A stretch of DNA of 40,894 nt from Bacteroidales bacterium (lineage in GTDB: Bacteria; Bacteroidota; Bacteroidia; Bacteroidales; WCHB1-69), in contig JAGCVQ010000041.1 of the NCBI GenBank assembly GCA_017962275.1, positions 1 to 40,894 of the forward strand, read 5' to 3'. The number at the start of each line of letters is the position of its first letter. Positions within the stretch are counted from its first letter, which is position 1. Made by a program: the position numbers and the translations under genes. The notes beneath the pieces were generated by a model. The model was not told the origin of the DNA and did not search any database. It saw only the letters and a list, made by a program, of their open reading frames with translations. Of this stretch, positions 27,901 through 34,020 are shown in pieces.

Positions 27901-29960
27901 TTGTTGCAAAGGGTAAGCGTCTCGCCCTCATGTTGCAACACCGCGAACGTGGTGTCCACGAGCACGTAAGGTGTCCGGAACTCGAATGCGCCGATGTCGA
28001 TGGTGTCGTTCGAGATACGCGGGTCGTCTTTCAGATCTTCCGGCAGTTCACAACAGCTGTTACTGCCGGCGTCCACGGCGGGCGAATGCGACCATAACGC
28101 AAAATTGTTGAGAGCGTCGCAGAAGATCGGAATGCTGTCGGAAAGAATGTTGTTGTCCGGTATATCTTCGATGTTTGTGGCCAATTCCATAGCCAGATTG
28201 TTGACAATCACGTTGTTGCAAAGCTGTAGCGTGCCGCTGCCCACTTGATGAACCACGATGTTGTGGTGAACTGAAGTGTCTTCCGGCGCGTATTGCTCGA
28301 ATGCGCCGATGTCTATGATTTCCTGATAGATACGATCTTTCTTTGACAAATCCGTACTTACCTCGTTGCAGTCGTTGCAGCCGGTGTTCACTGCCTGCGA
28401 CTCGGGCCTGGGCATATAGTCGTCCCTGTTGTCTGTGAACAGACTGTCCGTGTCTGTCAATATATTGCACACCGTGTCGGCATCTTCGTAGGCATTGGAG
28501 ATTAGCCAGCAATTGTTGATAATAATGTTGTTGCACAAGACCAACGAATCGCCGTCGTGTTGATGGACGGTCGTGTGATAGAAGGCCCCGGATCCGTAGC
28601 CGCCACCGCCGTAGCCGCCACCGCCGCCACCTCCGCCGCCACCTCCGCCTCCAGCGTACGTGGAGTCGTTTCGAACCGGCAACTCGAAGGCACCGATGTC
28701 GATGGCAGGCCCCGAGATGCGCGTCACCGTGTCGATGTCCTTGGCCAAGGTGTTGCAGGAATTGTCGCCCGCATTCACTGCCGGTGACGAGTAGTAGGGC
28801 TTGAAGTTCAGCACCGCGTCGCTGAAGATGGGAATGCTGTCGGAAAGGATATTGTTGTCGGGCACCTGCGCGATATTGGTGACGTCATGATGCTCCGGAT
28901 TGTTGACAATCACGTTGTTGCAGAGATTGAGCGTGTGACCGCTGATCTGATGTACGGCGTAGGTCACCCCGATGGAATCCTCATTCTCCACATATTGCTC
29001 AAAAGCACCTATGTCAATTTGGCTCCCCATAACACGCTGTTTGTCAGCCAAATCTTTTTCGACACTGTTGCAATCGTCATGACCGGCATCCACCGCTTCC
29101 GACTCGGGTCGCGGCATATAGTCGTCCACATTGTCCATAAACAGCGAGTCATTGTCGGTGACGATGTTGCTTGACGAAGTCGTAATATTGGTGTTAATCG
29201 ACCATATACAGTTGTTGATGTCGATGTTGTTGCAGAAGGAGAGTGATCCTAAGTTATTCTGCCATACGGTGTAGGTGGTGTCCGTAAAAGTCTGCGGCGC
29301 AATATACTCGAATGCGCCAATGTCAATGGTGTTGTTGAAAACGCGGCTGCTGTCCCGCAAATCTGCGAGGGTGCTGTTACAACTGTTTTGACCGGCATCC
29401 ACCGCGGGTGATGCTGCCGTGAGCGAGAAGTCCATGACGGCATCCTTCACTACGGGAATGCTGTCAGACAGGATGTTATGGATAGGTATGGTAGTCGCAT
29501 TGGTAGCGGCGTAATGTTCCGGGTTGTTGACGATGATGTTGTTGCAGAATGTCAGTTCGGAACCTTCAACCTGATGGACGGCATACTGTTTGGCCCGCGC
29601 CCAGACCGGATACTCAAATGCGCCTAAATCCACCACCTCGTTGATGATGCGAAGCGTATCCATGAGATCGTGCAACCAAGTGACATATAGATTGTTACCA
29701 ATATTTACGACTGGCGACATCCCGCGCAACCGAAAATCCGTCTCCACATTTTCGAGGATGTTGGTAGCGTTGGTCACGGCGTTATAAGAAGAAACGGACA
29801 CGTTGATATTTTGTCCCGTATTGTAGATGATAATATTGTTCTCCACCGTCATCGTGCCGCCGGGTTCCACGTAGAAACCGCTTCCGGACTGCGCCCAAAG
29901 AGTGCCACCGGCGACGATGCCCAGCATCCAAAACCATATTATCGTCCACAATCGCTTCAT
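18903..29960 (-). CDS. Giant repeat-rich surface protein with type B T9SS sorting domain (3685 residues)
   Basis: Signal peptide at the N-terminus (MKRLWTIIWFWMLGIVAGGT). Domains in order: eight beta-helix tail units of the choice-of-anchor Q type ending in DIGAFE or a variant (residues ~35-865), with a Gly13 run at 437-449; an Ig-like segment; an IgGFc-binding-type domain (~950-1370, GTTFWLSYLRN); a PKD domain (~1375-1463, VVWSFGDGTPTG); about 23 units of ~44 residues ending in GCDS or GADS; two copies of an Ig-plus-lectin-like module (~2120-2373, ~2623-2880, NGDFELGN...); a SprB repeat (~3233-3310); an Ig-like domain (~3317-3406); two more GCDS units; an Ig-like domain; and a CHU_C/type B sorting domain (~3593-3685; LPNAITPSDFDGVNDYF, IFNRWGEMVYYS). 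It should be secreted through T9SS and surface-held, probably as an adhesin or motility-type fibre. It starts 4 nt after the stop of the preceding gene. Confidence 0.93.
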   Translation of the reverse strand: MKRLWTIIWFWMLGIVAGGTLWAQSGSGFYVEPGGTMTVENNIIIYNTGQNINVSVSSYNAVTNATNILENVETDFRLRGMSPVVNIGNNLYVTWLHDLMDTLRIINEVVDLGAFEYPVWARAKQYAVHQVEGSELTFCNNIIVNNPEHYAATNATTIPIHNILSDSIPVVKDAVMDFSLTAASPAVDAGQNSCNSTLADLRDSSRVFNNTIDIGAFEYIAPQTFTDTTYTVWQNNLGSLSFCNNIDINNCIWSINTNITTSSSNIVTDNDSLFMDNVDDYMPRPESEAVDAGHDDCNSVEKDLADKQRVMGSQIDIGAFEQYVENEDSIGVTYAVHQISGHTLNLCNNVIVNNPEHHDVTNIAQVPDNNILSDSIPIFSDAVLNFKPYYSSPAVNAGDNSCNTLAKDIDTVTRISGPAIDIGAFELPVRNDSTYAGGGGGGGGGGGGGYGGGGYGSGAFYHTTVHQHDGDSLVLCNNIIINNCWLISNAYEDADTVCNILTDTDSLFTDNRDDYMPRPESQAVNTGCNDCNEVSTDLSKKDRIYQEIIDIGAFEQYAPEDTSVHHNIVVHQVGSGTLQLCNNVIVNNLAMELATNIEDIPDNNILSDSIPIFCDALNNFALWSHSPAVDAGSNSCCELPEDLKDDPRISNDTIDIGAFEFRTPYVLVDTTFAVLQHEGETLTLCNNIVINNTPFTPNTNIEDIPDNNIVEDNDSVFTDNRTDFMPLPQSIAVNQGDNLCNTVAVDLAKHTRIMADTIDIGAFEQFVDEDDTFYAAAVIGDTLHQLLLYNNIIINNPGHIENVNGNVSGDHNLTQDMQDVFADASSNFNLILPSPAVDAGDNQRITLSFDIKDDPRVACGNIVDQGAFEFKFSDEEISVMASEIPTDNCQGYYIQLTATSGAQHYYWSHTNEDTNVVQVSPLIPTEYTVITSNGGECVDTASVYVIPSSMMSDTLGSPASIGTTFWLSYLRNHFQEPTLTLQVSAEEACTGTVSNPQTGWSTSFNVAAHSVTVVSIPVAAAYPTTSDQVGNFGLLVQTSDSVSLYAANYNTSSFDVTNALPVDALSDEYVLQTYTPMMNAEFVVVATVDNTVVDITPSRALQGGHAAQQTFSVTLQAGQTYWGMSQYGGILGDLSGTLVRAHDNKPVAVFNGNVCALVPSDNSYTDHLVEQAVGVNYWGRSFAITSTENQNFDVVRVTAQRNNTQVKKNGVLITTLQAYQTHEFQLDGTSGSCYIETSEPAGVYLYIAGAMQGNAEERSDPSMIWIPPTEQKLNDLTFATFNSPGITDHYVNIVIPTIAANDVTLDGVNIGGQFSTLNGNSDFVFVRKHITNGTHTLHCDDGFIAHCYGLGYHESYGYAAGSKAVPLKEQLFVNGILNTELPTDLKFCPYEPITFSVELNYPCDSVVWSFGDGTPTGNGYSTLHDYAAPGTYTVSATLYISSNGEVFCSNLYTRILVMEGPVTTFYDTICQGDAYTSHGFEIETSESGHFTFTRTTNVPGQYCDSTYVLELEVRDNFTIVEDTICLGNLYTDHGFNITPLETGLYTDTLNAGTGTGGCDSLLILQLVVAPNTDNPPTIAGETYPCQGGSYVYSIDSLSGLTNVVWTVPDSVLVLLQPDPYQIELLFATYADSFEIAITATGGCGDLNWGKTVYPQAYSFVQLTDTICEYETVYEGFGFSLTDVSDTNSLFIHHGVAAGGCDSTTVLRLVFAPPYQVTDTLTVCSNDFPYLYHDTLLADTGTYQIVLSSVHGCDSTVNLTVTAIQADLTTIDTTVCDSTIWYGITYTESGVYDTVFTNMNGCDSVVRMHLTVNHSDLVNLDSLVCRNELPIVWNGATFLDAGTDTVILSTAHNCDSIVIMNVIVHEMTYDTVTAATLENNLPYTLNDSLYYSAGTFTQILTNTAGCDSILTIILTVLNNETSFVDTAVCEDELPFVWNDSTYNEPGTYTQTLLAANGADSTVYLSLTIKPLTDSTLDITILENELPYLLNDSSFTAEGTYIQHFTNAAGCDSILTVNLTVIHNVTAEVDSVVCEGELPIWWNDSLFTEAGTKVTTIPASTGADSTITMTLIVSPTTYSFVTVTACDSFTWIDSVTYTQTPDVAPTHTLSNAAGCDSIITLLLTINSTPVLSLTPDTLMDEGDTIILHVSGADHYLWYPAEGLSDLYSDSPLASPSQSMYYHVIGYGLQSEENNLVVNGDFELGNTAFTTDYNYVATPNQGSLGFGNYVITTDAYYVWPVQHQYAYNGEGQFLVVDGANYPNAVVWSQTVEVDPNTIYDFSTHVVSLNTSNISAARLQFFVNGIQLGPVFNAPGTLYQWQEFHDYWNSGDNVSATITIVNQNTNGQGNDFGLDHILFFPLEGCQTEDSVLVSVRHHLDSTVCEDDMPIEWNGLMFYEAGEQQVALEPVTGLDSILVMHLTVNSLTDSMLNVSVTQNMLPFDLNGYSYDNSGVYTQTLVNAAGCDSTLTIHLTVFPNTTSQIDSTVCESELPIIWNDSVFTAAGTKVTTLLASSGADSTVVMTLTVIPTTNSTVDTNIVENLLPFSYNDSSYYAGGSYTQHLTNAAGCDSILTLHLTVYPNVTEETDSTICESELPFTWNDSVFTAAGTKTTILLASTGADSTVVMNLHVTPMPEITHSPDTVILAGETVTLWGSGANIMTWTDANGNILGSGNTLTVNPSSTTYYYLSGFNVNDSSVLTTVINGDFELGNTGFNSDYIYSTGLGPEGRYCIGADAHSYHSGFTGAHDHTTGSGKYMIVNGAGTPNTTVWEQTVNVEPHTNYAFSTWVCTVSPYEAAYLARLQFSINGIQVGEVFQSPLSLNTWSQFYQVWNSGTNTQAGIVILNQNTVLVGNDFGIDDIHFSPMTTCSTTDSVLVIVGQQVDSVVCDDDLPVEWNGHTFTEAGTAWAIIPGTDSAVLMNLVVHHATDSILNVSVLENALPYSINDSNYTISGTYTQTLTNSAGCDSVLTIHLTVIPNVTTEVDSAICENDLPFTWNGVTFDTAGTQSTVLSSSTGADSTIVMTVVVNYPSDSTLQITVLENDLPFTLNDSAYDSAGVYTQHLTNAAGCDSILTIELSVLYNVASQTDSTLCANELPLTWNGVTFTQADTLTAILPAANGADSVVTMVLNVKPLSDSTLNVSVIQNNLPYTLNGISYSAGGIYTQTFTNTVDCDSIVTLNLTVYYNVTTQVDTTVCAANLPFTWHGHSFTAAGTHTVTLLTTHGADSVVTYHLSVDNITATVGNITHITCHGESTGAATVTVTGGQAPLTYAWTNATGASVSTSTSISNRPAGTYTFTVTDHIGCTATATATLNTLNGPLTPGTIAADQVVCDGEDVATFTGTAASGGDNGAYQWQISTNGTDWSPAPGTNNAQTYTYPDPAANNFTLRRAWVSQSCGTAYSNTVTVEVAPNSSDTISAEVCLGETYQENGFDITADQTMEAGEFTFEQHYATGHCDSAVILLLTVWPQYETELEDVVCEGDGYSNNGFEVSPLETVGAEVLQRTQTLQSVHGCDSVVLLTLTVIDTSVRIVPLTADFCDNMSMELMVETGMSNYEWSTGETAPTITVTASGYYSVTATEGGCTSAAGYRVEGCQFELVLPNAITPSDFDGVNDYFALPEFFLRDISLFEIAIFNRWGEMVYYSTDKGFKWNGEYRGEIQYQTIYNYVIKYTDSAGRPFRRTGSITVL
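21320..22090 (-). repeat. Second copy of the Ig plus lectin-like module in the giant gene
   Basis: Encodes EITHSPDTVILAGETVTLWG, then NGDFELGNTGFNSDY ... VWEQTVNVEPHTNYAFSTWV ... LQFSINGIQVGEVF ... GNDFGIDDIHF. This matches the module at 22840-23600 in order and spacing. Confidence 0.8.
22840..23600 (-). repeat. First copy of the Ig plus lectin-like module in the giant gene
   Basis: Encodes TPDTLMDEGDTIILHVSGAD, NGDFELGNTAFTTDY ... VWSQTVEVDPNTIYDFSTHV ... LQFFVNGIQLGPVF ... GNDFGLDHILFF. Fold looks like a jelly-roll carbohydrate-binding type; this is inference from the NGDFE start and alternating strands. Confidence 0.8.
27360..29880 (-). repeat. Eight beta-helix tail units (choice-of-anchor Q type) in the giant gene
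   Basis: Each ~100-residue unit has CNN(I/V)I(V/I)NN, an N(I/L)LSD or D(N/T)DS turn, a SPAVDAG.N.C stretch and DLxxxxRIxxxxIDIGAFE. In most known proteins only one such unit closes a beta-helix; here it is amplified. Confidence 0.85.
28596..28652 (-). repeat. Polyglycine/tyrosine tract (imperfect GGN trinucleotide run)
   Basis: Encodes 13 consecutive glycines, Tyr, four glycines, Tyr between two beta-helix units. Codons mix GGC, GGT and GGA, so the run is imperfect but could still change length by slippage. Confidence 0.9.
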
Positions 29961-29964
29961 CCCA

Positions 29965-31293
29965 TCAGTTTTTTACACATCTTACGGAACAACCCTTTTC
30001 CTGGGTCAAATAGTTGTATAGCAAAGTGGCATTGTCGTTGGTTAGCCCACGATACACACACTGGCTGTTGCTGGAACCGTTGCGCGAAGCCGTCCAGAAC
30101 CGGCATTCGGCATAGAGCGATTGGAAAGCACCATCGTAGTAGCCGGCGGGTTGTGCGGAGAACAAAGAGAAGTTATTATCAGCCAGGATGTTGCCTACTG
30201 CGCAACCTGCATCTGAAGTCTGCCAGTTCTGTGTGGACGCCAACGATTTGCCCACGTTTGCCGTTGTGTTTTGGCAGAGGTTCTGGGCATCGTGAGCGAG
30301 GAAATTGACCATCTGTTCGAATTCCGCATTGGAAGGCAGGTGCCAGCCGGCCGGGCAGATTCCCTGCATTCCCGACGGATTGTTGTCGGTGTAGGTGTCG
30401 TGCGAAGCGCGTCGCGCCGCTCGGAGGTTGTAGAGCAGTCCGAATGTTTCCGTCTCGGAGGCTGAAGTTCCCGGGTTATAGTAGTAAGCTGTGGTGGATG
30501 AGGTCTGCTCTCCCGCCGCCACCGCCGTGCCGTCGGCGTAATGGGTCACGCGGAGATTCTCGCGCATCCAGCATTGGGAGCCGATCATCACCGTTTGGTA
30601 CTCGTTGTCGTCGTAGTCGGTGAGCGTGCCGCAGTTGGTGGCGTAATTCTGGACGATGGTGTTGTTGATGGCGTTGCCCGACATGCCCGCCACGCCGTAG
30701 CCGTTGTCGGCGCGGTTGTAGCAGACCACGCAGTTGAGCAGCGATCCGTCGTTGGTAATGTACGCGCCACCGCCCTTGGCCTCAGTGCCGTTTTCGTTGC
30801 TGTGGGCCGTGCAGTTGGTGAGGACGCAATGCGACACCGTGCCGCCGTCGATGAGCACGCCCCCGCCGTTGCCCGAAGAATGTCCGTAGCGCACCACGCA
30901 ACCCTCCAGTGTGCCCAGTACTGTGGCCATCCGATGCGTGCTGTTCCCCGACAGGATGGTGCATTGCGTGGGGTCGCCCCACGTATAGTTGATGCCCGGG
31001 GAGCGCCGCTGCGAGAGGTCCGTTCCGGTGCTGGACGAAGAGTATCCGCCCGTCACGGTGACGCCGGACGGAACAGTCAGCTCTGCGTCAACAGCGTATT
31101 CGCCAACCATCACATAGACGGTGCCGTTTGTGCCCGCCGCCGCGATGCCTGCCGCCACGGTCTTCTTCGCCGTCGCCCACGAACTGCCGTCGCCGCTGTC
31201 GTCCGCTTGCGCCGCCGACACGAAAATGTCCGTCTGCGCCGAAGCCAGTCCGCCGCAGAAGAGTAGGAGCAGTATGGTCAGTAGCTTATTCAT
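29965..31293 (-). CDS. Secreted beta-helix/FISUMP protein (442 residues)
   Basis: Signal peptide MNKLLTILLLLFCGGLASAQ. Residues ~20-225 form a polymorphic-outer-membrane-protein-like beta-helix: TDIFVSAAQADDSGDGSSWA, TVTGGYSSSS, ATVLGTLEGCVVRYG, GGGVLIDGGTV, INNTIVQN. The helix passes directly into a FISUMP domain (~227-442): MIGSQCWMRENLRVTHYADG, GICPAGWHLPSNAEFEQM, FWTASRNGS, CSVRCVKN. No T9SS sorting domain is visible. Its start ATG lies inside a 7-bp array shared with the end of the upstream gene, and its stop is 4 nt before the giant gene, so the genes are surely cotranscribed. FISUMP function is unknown; a binding head on a beta-helix stalk is inference. Confidence 0.88.
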   Translation of the reverse strand: MNKLLTILLLLFCGGLASAQTDIFVSAAQADDSGDGSSWATAKKTVAAGIAAAGTNGTVYVMVGEYAVDAELTVPSGVTVTGGYSSSSTGTDLSQRRSPGINYTWGDPTQCTILSGNSTHRMATVLGTLEGCVVRYGHSSGNGGGVLIDGGTVSHCVLTNCTAHSNENGTEAKGGGAYITNDGSLLNCVVCYNRADNGYGVAGMSGNAINNTIVQNYATNCGTLTDYDDNEYQTVMIGSQCWMRENLRVTHYADGTAVAAGEQTSSTTAYYYNPGTSASETETFGLLYNLRAARRASHDTYTDNNPSGMQGICPAGWHLPSNAEFEQMVNFLAHDAQNLCQNTTANVGKSLASTQNWQTSDAGCAVGNILADNNFSLFSAQPAGYYDGAFQSLYAECRFWTASRNGSSNSQCVYRGLTNDNATLLYNYLTQEKGCSVRCVKN

Positions 31294-31309
31294 TCTTCAT
31301 TCTTAATTC
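31289..31309 (-). repeat. 7-bp array between two cluster genes, overlapping a start codon (GAATGAA)
   Basis: On the minus strand GAATTAA, GAATGAA, GAATGAA follow the TGA stop at 31311-31313 by one base. The ATG at 31293-31291 is inside the last unit. Confidence 0.7.
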
Positions 31310-31310
31310 A

Positions 31311-33923
31311 TCACTGCTCATTGCGGACGCAACGGACAGAATAGGCATCGGTTTTGTTTTGTGAGGATCGTTCAACAGAAGGGCTGTCATACCTTATGCT
31401 TCTGCGCCAAGATTGCGTGCTTGGAGTAGTGGTTGCACTCCAATAATAGGCGCCTTCCCCATATAGCACATGGTTCCCGTTATAAGCACCTGCGGGAAGT
31501 GTCCCGAAGTTGAGGGCGTTGTTACTGGAAAGATCATTCCCGACAGCACATTCTGCGTCGGAGGTGTTCCATCCTGAACTGGCGGCAATTGACTTGGCAA
31601 TGTTTTCATTATTTCCACCACAATAATTGTCTGGATTACTGCTAAGATAGTCAGTGAGTTGCGTCCATTCTGCATCACTGGGCAAATGCCATCCCGTAGG
31701 ACAGATAGTGTTGTCGTTTGATGAAGATAACACGTATAAGACAAAACCGTTATATACAACACTGCCATCTGTGGTGAACCTTAAGGTCAACGGCCCGGAC
31801 TGGGAAGTGACATTTATCTCCCCGCTCCCTTGGTAATTTTCTATTATTGGTTGCGAGGTCCCTATTCCATCATAAATATAAATATGATCGCAGCAGCTTT
31901 CAGTGGAGAAATTACCCGAAATGGAAAGGTGATCACCTTCAACAGCAGGGATAAGTACCAAAGTGGCATCACAATTGTTACTATAGTTTCCATCAGGGCC
32001 GCCGTTATCGTATATGGTCATTTGGGAATTTACGGTCAAAGATACTTGTCCTGTTGTTGGCATATTATATCCAATATCGCACACAGCGGCTTTCCAATTG
32101 TAGAGATAGCCGTACATGTTAACTGTTGTGGGATCATTATTGGGATAATATCTGTAGGTATGAGATGCGGAAGTCGTATTGCCCAACGGGATTTCCGTTC
32201 CATCAGAATAGTGAACGGCACGCAGGTTCTCTCTCAACCAACATTGGGAACCGATGAGTACAGTGTTGTACTGATTCCCATCATAGTCGGAGATCGTCAT
32301 CGTTCCACAATCACCAGCCGTTACGATTCGCTCTTCTCCATAGCTGATACCTGCGTAATCGACCGCGTATGCCCGTACATAATAGGTGATTCCACCGGAC
32401 AATCCGGGAATCATTGCCGAGAATTGGGCAACCCCATTACCTTGAATATGGTTGTCGTCAATGGTGGGATTCGGGGATGTGCTCCAACAGAAACCATAAT
32501 TCGTGATCCCAGAACCGGCATCCAGGCAGAATCCTTTGGCTAAAGCTTGGCTTGACGTGTTCATGGTGACTACTGTTGTATGAACCACAGGAAGCGCATC
32601 CCCCGTTTGCTTCACGCAACGGACGGAAAAGCCGTAGCGTTTATTCGCATTGTTACGTAACACTGTGGCATTGCCGGAGAGCAAGAAACGGTTCCATGCA
32701 CCCGTTGCATCACCTTCAGTGGCACTCCAAAAGTTATCGTCTGTGCTGAAAGTTTGGAATCCATTTTCGTAATAATACCCGGCAGGATATCCGGTGAAAA
32801 GTGTAGCATTGTTATTTCCTTGGTTATTACCTACTTGACAGCCAGTATTACTGTTCCCCCATCCCGATTTGGCAGCTAAGGATTTGGCGATTTGAGCATC
32901 GTAGCCACTACAACGATAGCGACTAATAGAATTAACATAATCCGTCATCTCCGTCCATTCCGCATCGCTTGGCACGTGCCACCCTGGGGGGCAAATTCCT
33001 GTAATACCGCTCGGGTTTTGATTGGAGGAAGGAGCCCCGTGCATCACTGCGGGCCAATTATAAAGGTATCCGTAGTTGATCAACATGGTCGGGGTTAATG
33101 CATTGTAATTGACATAATAGCGAGGTTCTGTCATGGAGCAGCTTGTTCCTTGGGGAATGGCAGTGCCGTCATTATAGTGGGTGGTGCGGAGGTTCTGCTT
33201 GGTCCAGCATTGCTGCCCGATCACCACTGTGGTATAGACGTTGCCGTCGTAGTCGGCCACGGTGCCGCAGTGGGTGGGCCAGTTGCGGGTGATGGTGTTG
33301 TTGATGAGACTGCCGTTTCCGCCCGAAACCGCCGGACCCTTGTCGCCCCGGCACTCGGTAACCACGCTGTTGGTGAGTGTACCGCCATTGAGGATATAGA
33401 CACCGCCTCCCTCGGCCGCGAGGGTGCTTTCGTTTATGGCGTCGCATTCACGGATCACGCAATAGCGCACCGTGCCGCCGTCAATGTAGGTGCCTCCTCC
33501 CATGGCGTCGGTGTAGCCCCTGCTCAAGATGCAACCCTCCAACAATCCGCTCACCGTGGCGATGCGATGACCGCCGTTGCCCGTGATGATAGTGCAGATG
33601 CTGGCATTCTCCCATCGGCTGTTAGTGCCCGGCAATTCTCGCTTGTTGGTGTCCGTGTTGGATGCGGAGAGCTTGTAGCCGCCTTTCACCGACACGCCTG
33701 CGGGGATCACCAACTGTGCCGAGATGCTGTAGCTGCCTGCTTTCACATAGACAGTGCCATTTGCGCTCGCCGCTGTAATCCCTGCCGCGATGGTCTGCTT
33801 GGCTGTGTTCCACGAAGAACCGTTATTGTTGTCATTTCCGTTCGACGCCACAAACACTGCTGTCTGCGCCCGCCCCACAACACACCAACACACCAATAAT
33901 AATATTGTAATTATCTTCTTCAT
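31311..33923 (-). CDS. Secreted beta-helix protein with two FISUMP domains, Fn3-like repeat and CUB insertion (870 residues)
   Basis: Signal peptide MKKIITILLLVCWCVVGRAQ. Residues ~20-230 are the same beta-helix as in its neighbours (VFVASNGNDNNNGSSW, GVSVKGGYKLSAS, GGGTYIDGGTV, LINNTITRNW). The first FISUMP domain runs ~232-445 (GQQCWTKQNLRTTHYNDG ... YGFSVRCVKQ). An Fn3-like repeat follows (~450-540, GITYYVRAYAVDYAG). The second FISUMP domain (~545-870) is interrupted at ~611-736 by a CUB-like domain (YDNGGPDGNYSNNCDATLVL, CCDHIYIYDG, GPLTLRFTTDGS) placed between YNWKAAVCDI and NTICPTGWHLPSD. It ends YSVRCVRNEQ with no sorting signal. It sits 97 nt downstream of the 436-residue paralogue and 17 nt upstream of the 442-residue one. 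Confidence 0.9.
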   Translation of the reverse strand: MKKIITILLLVCWCVVGRAQTAVFVASNGNDNNNGSSWNTAKQTIAAGITAASANGTVYVKAGSYSISAQLVIPAGVSVKGGYKLSASNTDTNKRELPGTNSRWENASICTIITGNGGHRIATVSGLLEGCILSRGYTDAMGGGTYIDGGTVRYCVIRECDAINESTLAAEGGGVYILNGGTLTNSVVTECRGDKGPAVSGGNGSLINNTITRNWPTHCGTVADYDGNVYTTVVIGQQCWTKQNLRTTHYNDGTAIPQGTSCSMTEPRYYVNYNALTPTMLINYGYLYNWPAVMHGAPSSNQNPSGITGICPPGWHVPSDAEWTEMTDYVNSISRYRCSGYDAQIAKSLAAKSGWGNSNTGCQVGNNQGNNNATLFTGYPAGYYYENGFQTFSTDDNFWSATEGDATGAWNRFLLSGNATVLRNNANKRYGFSVRCVKQTGDALPVVHTTVVTMNTSSQALAKGFCLDAGSGITNYGFCWSTSPNPTIDDNHIQGNGVAQFSAMIPGLSGGITYYVRAYAVDYAGISYGEERIVTAGDCGTMTISDYDGNQYNTVLIGSQCWLRENLRAVHYSDGTEIPLGNTTSASHTYRYYPNNDPTTVNMYGYLYNWKAAVCDIGYNMPTTGQVSLTVNSQMTIYDNGGPDGNYSNNCDATLVLIPAVEGDHLSISGNFSTESCCDHIYIYDGIGTSQPIIENYQGSGEINVTSQSGPLTLRFTTDGSVVYNGFVLYVLSSSNDNTICPTGWHLPSDAEWTQLTDYLSSNPDNYCGGNNENIAKSIAASSGWNTSDAECAVGNDLSSNNALNFGTLPAGAYNGNHVLYGEGAYYWSATTTPSTQSWRRSIRYDSPSVERSSQNKTDAYSVRCVRNEQ

Positions 33924-33953
33924 ATTAAAAGCGATTCATCATTTATCGGGATT

Positions 33954-33981
33954 ATAGGGACGAATCATGATTTGCCCTACA
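33954..33981. repeat. Degenerate copy of the TGTAGRGGCG hairpin family
   Basis: TATAGGGACGAAT and ATTTG-CCCTACA around CATG, with one missing base in one arm. It follows the array at 33993-34020 in the direction of transcription (minus), the same order as at 14220-14277. Confidence 0.6.
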
Positions 33982-33992
33982 TATCTCCCATT

Positions 33993-34020
33993 CTTAATTC
34001 TTAATTCTTAATTCTGAATT
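33993..34020 (-). repeat. 7-bp tandem array after a stop codon (AATTAAG)
   Basis: On the minus strand AATTCAG then three AATTAAG units start at the base after the TAA stop (34023-34021). TAA recurs in the units. Confidence 0.85.
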
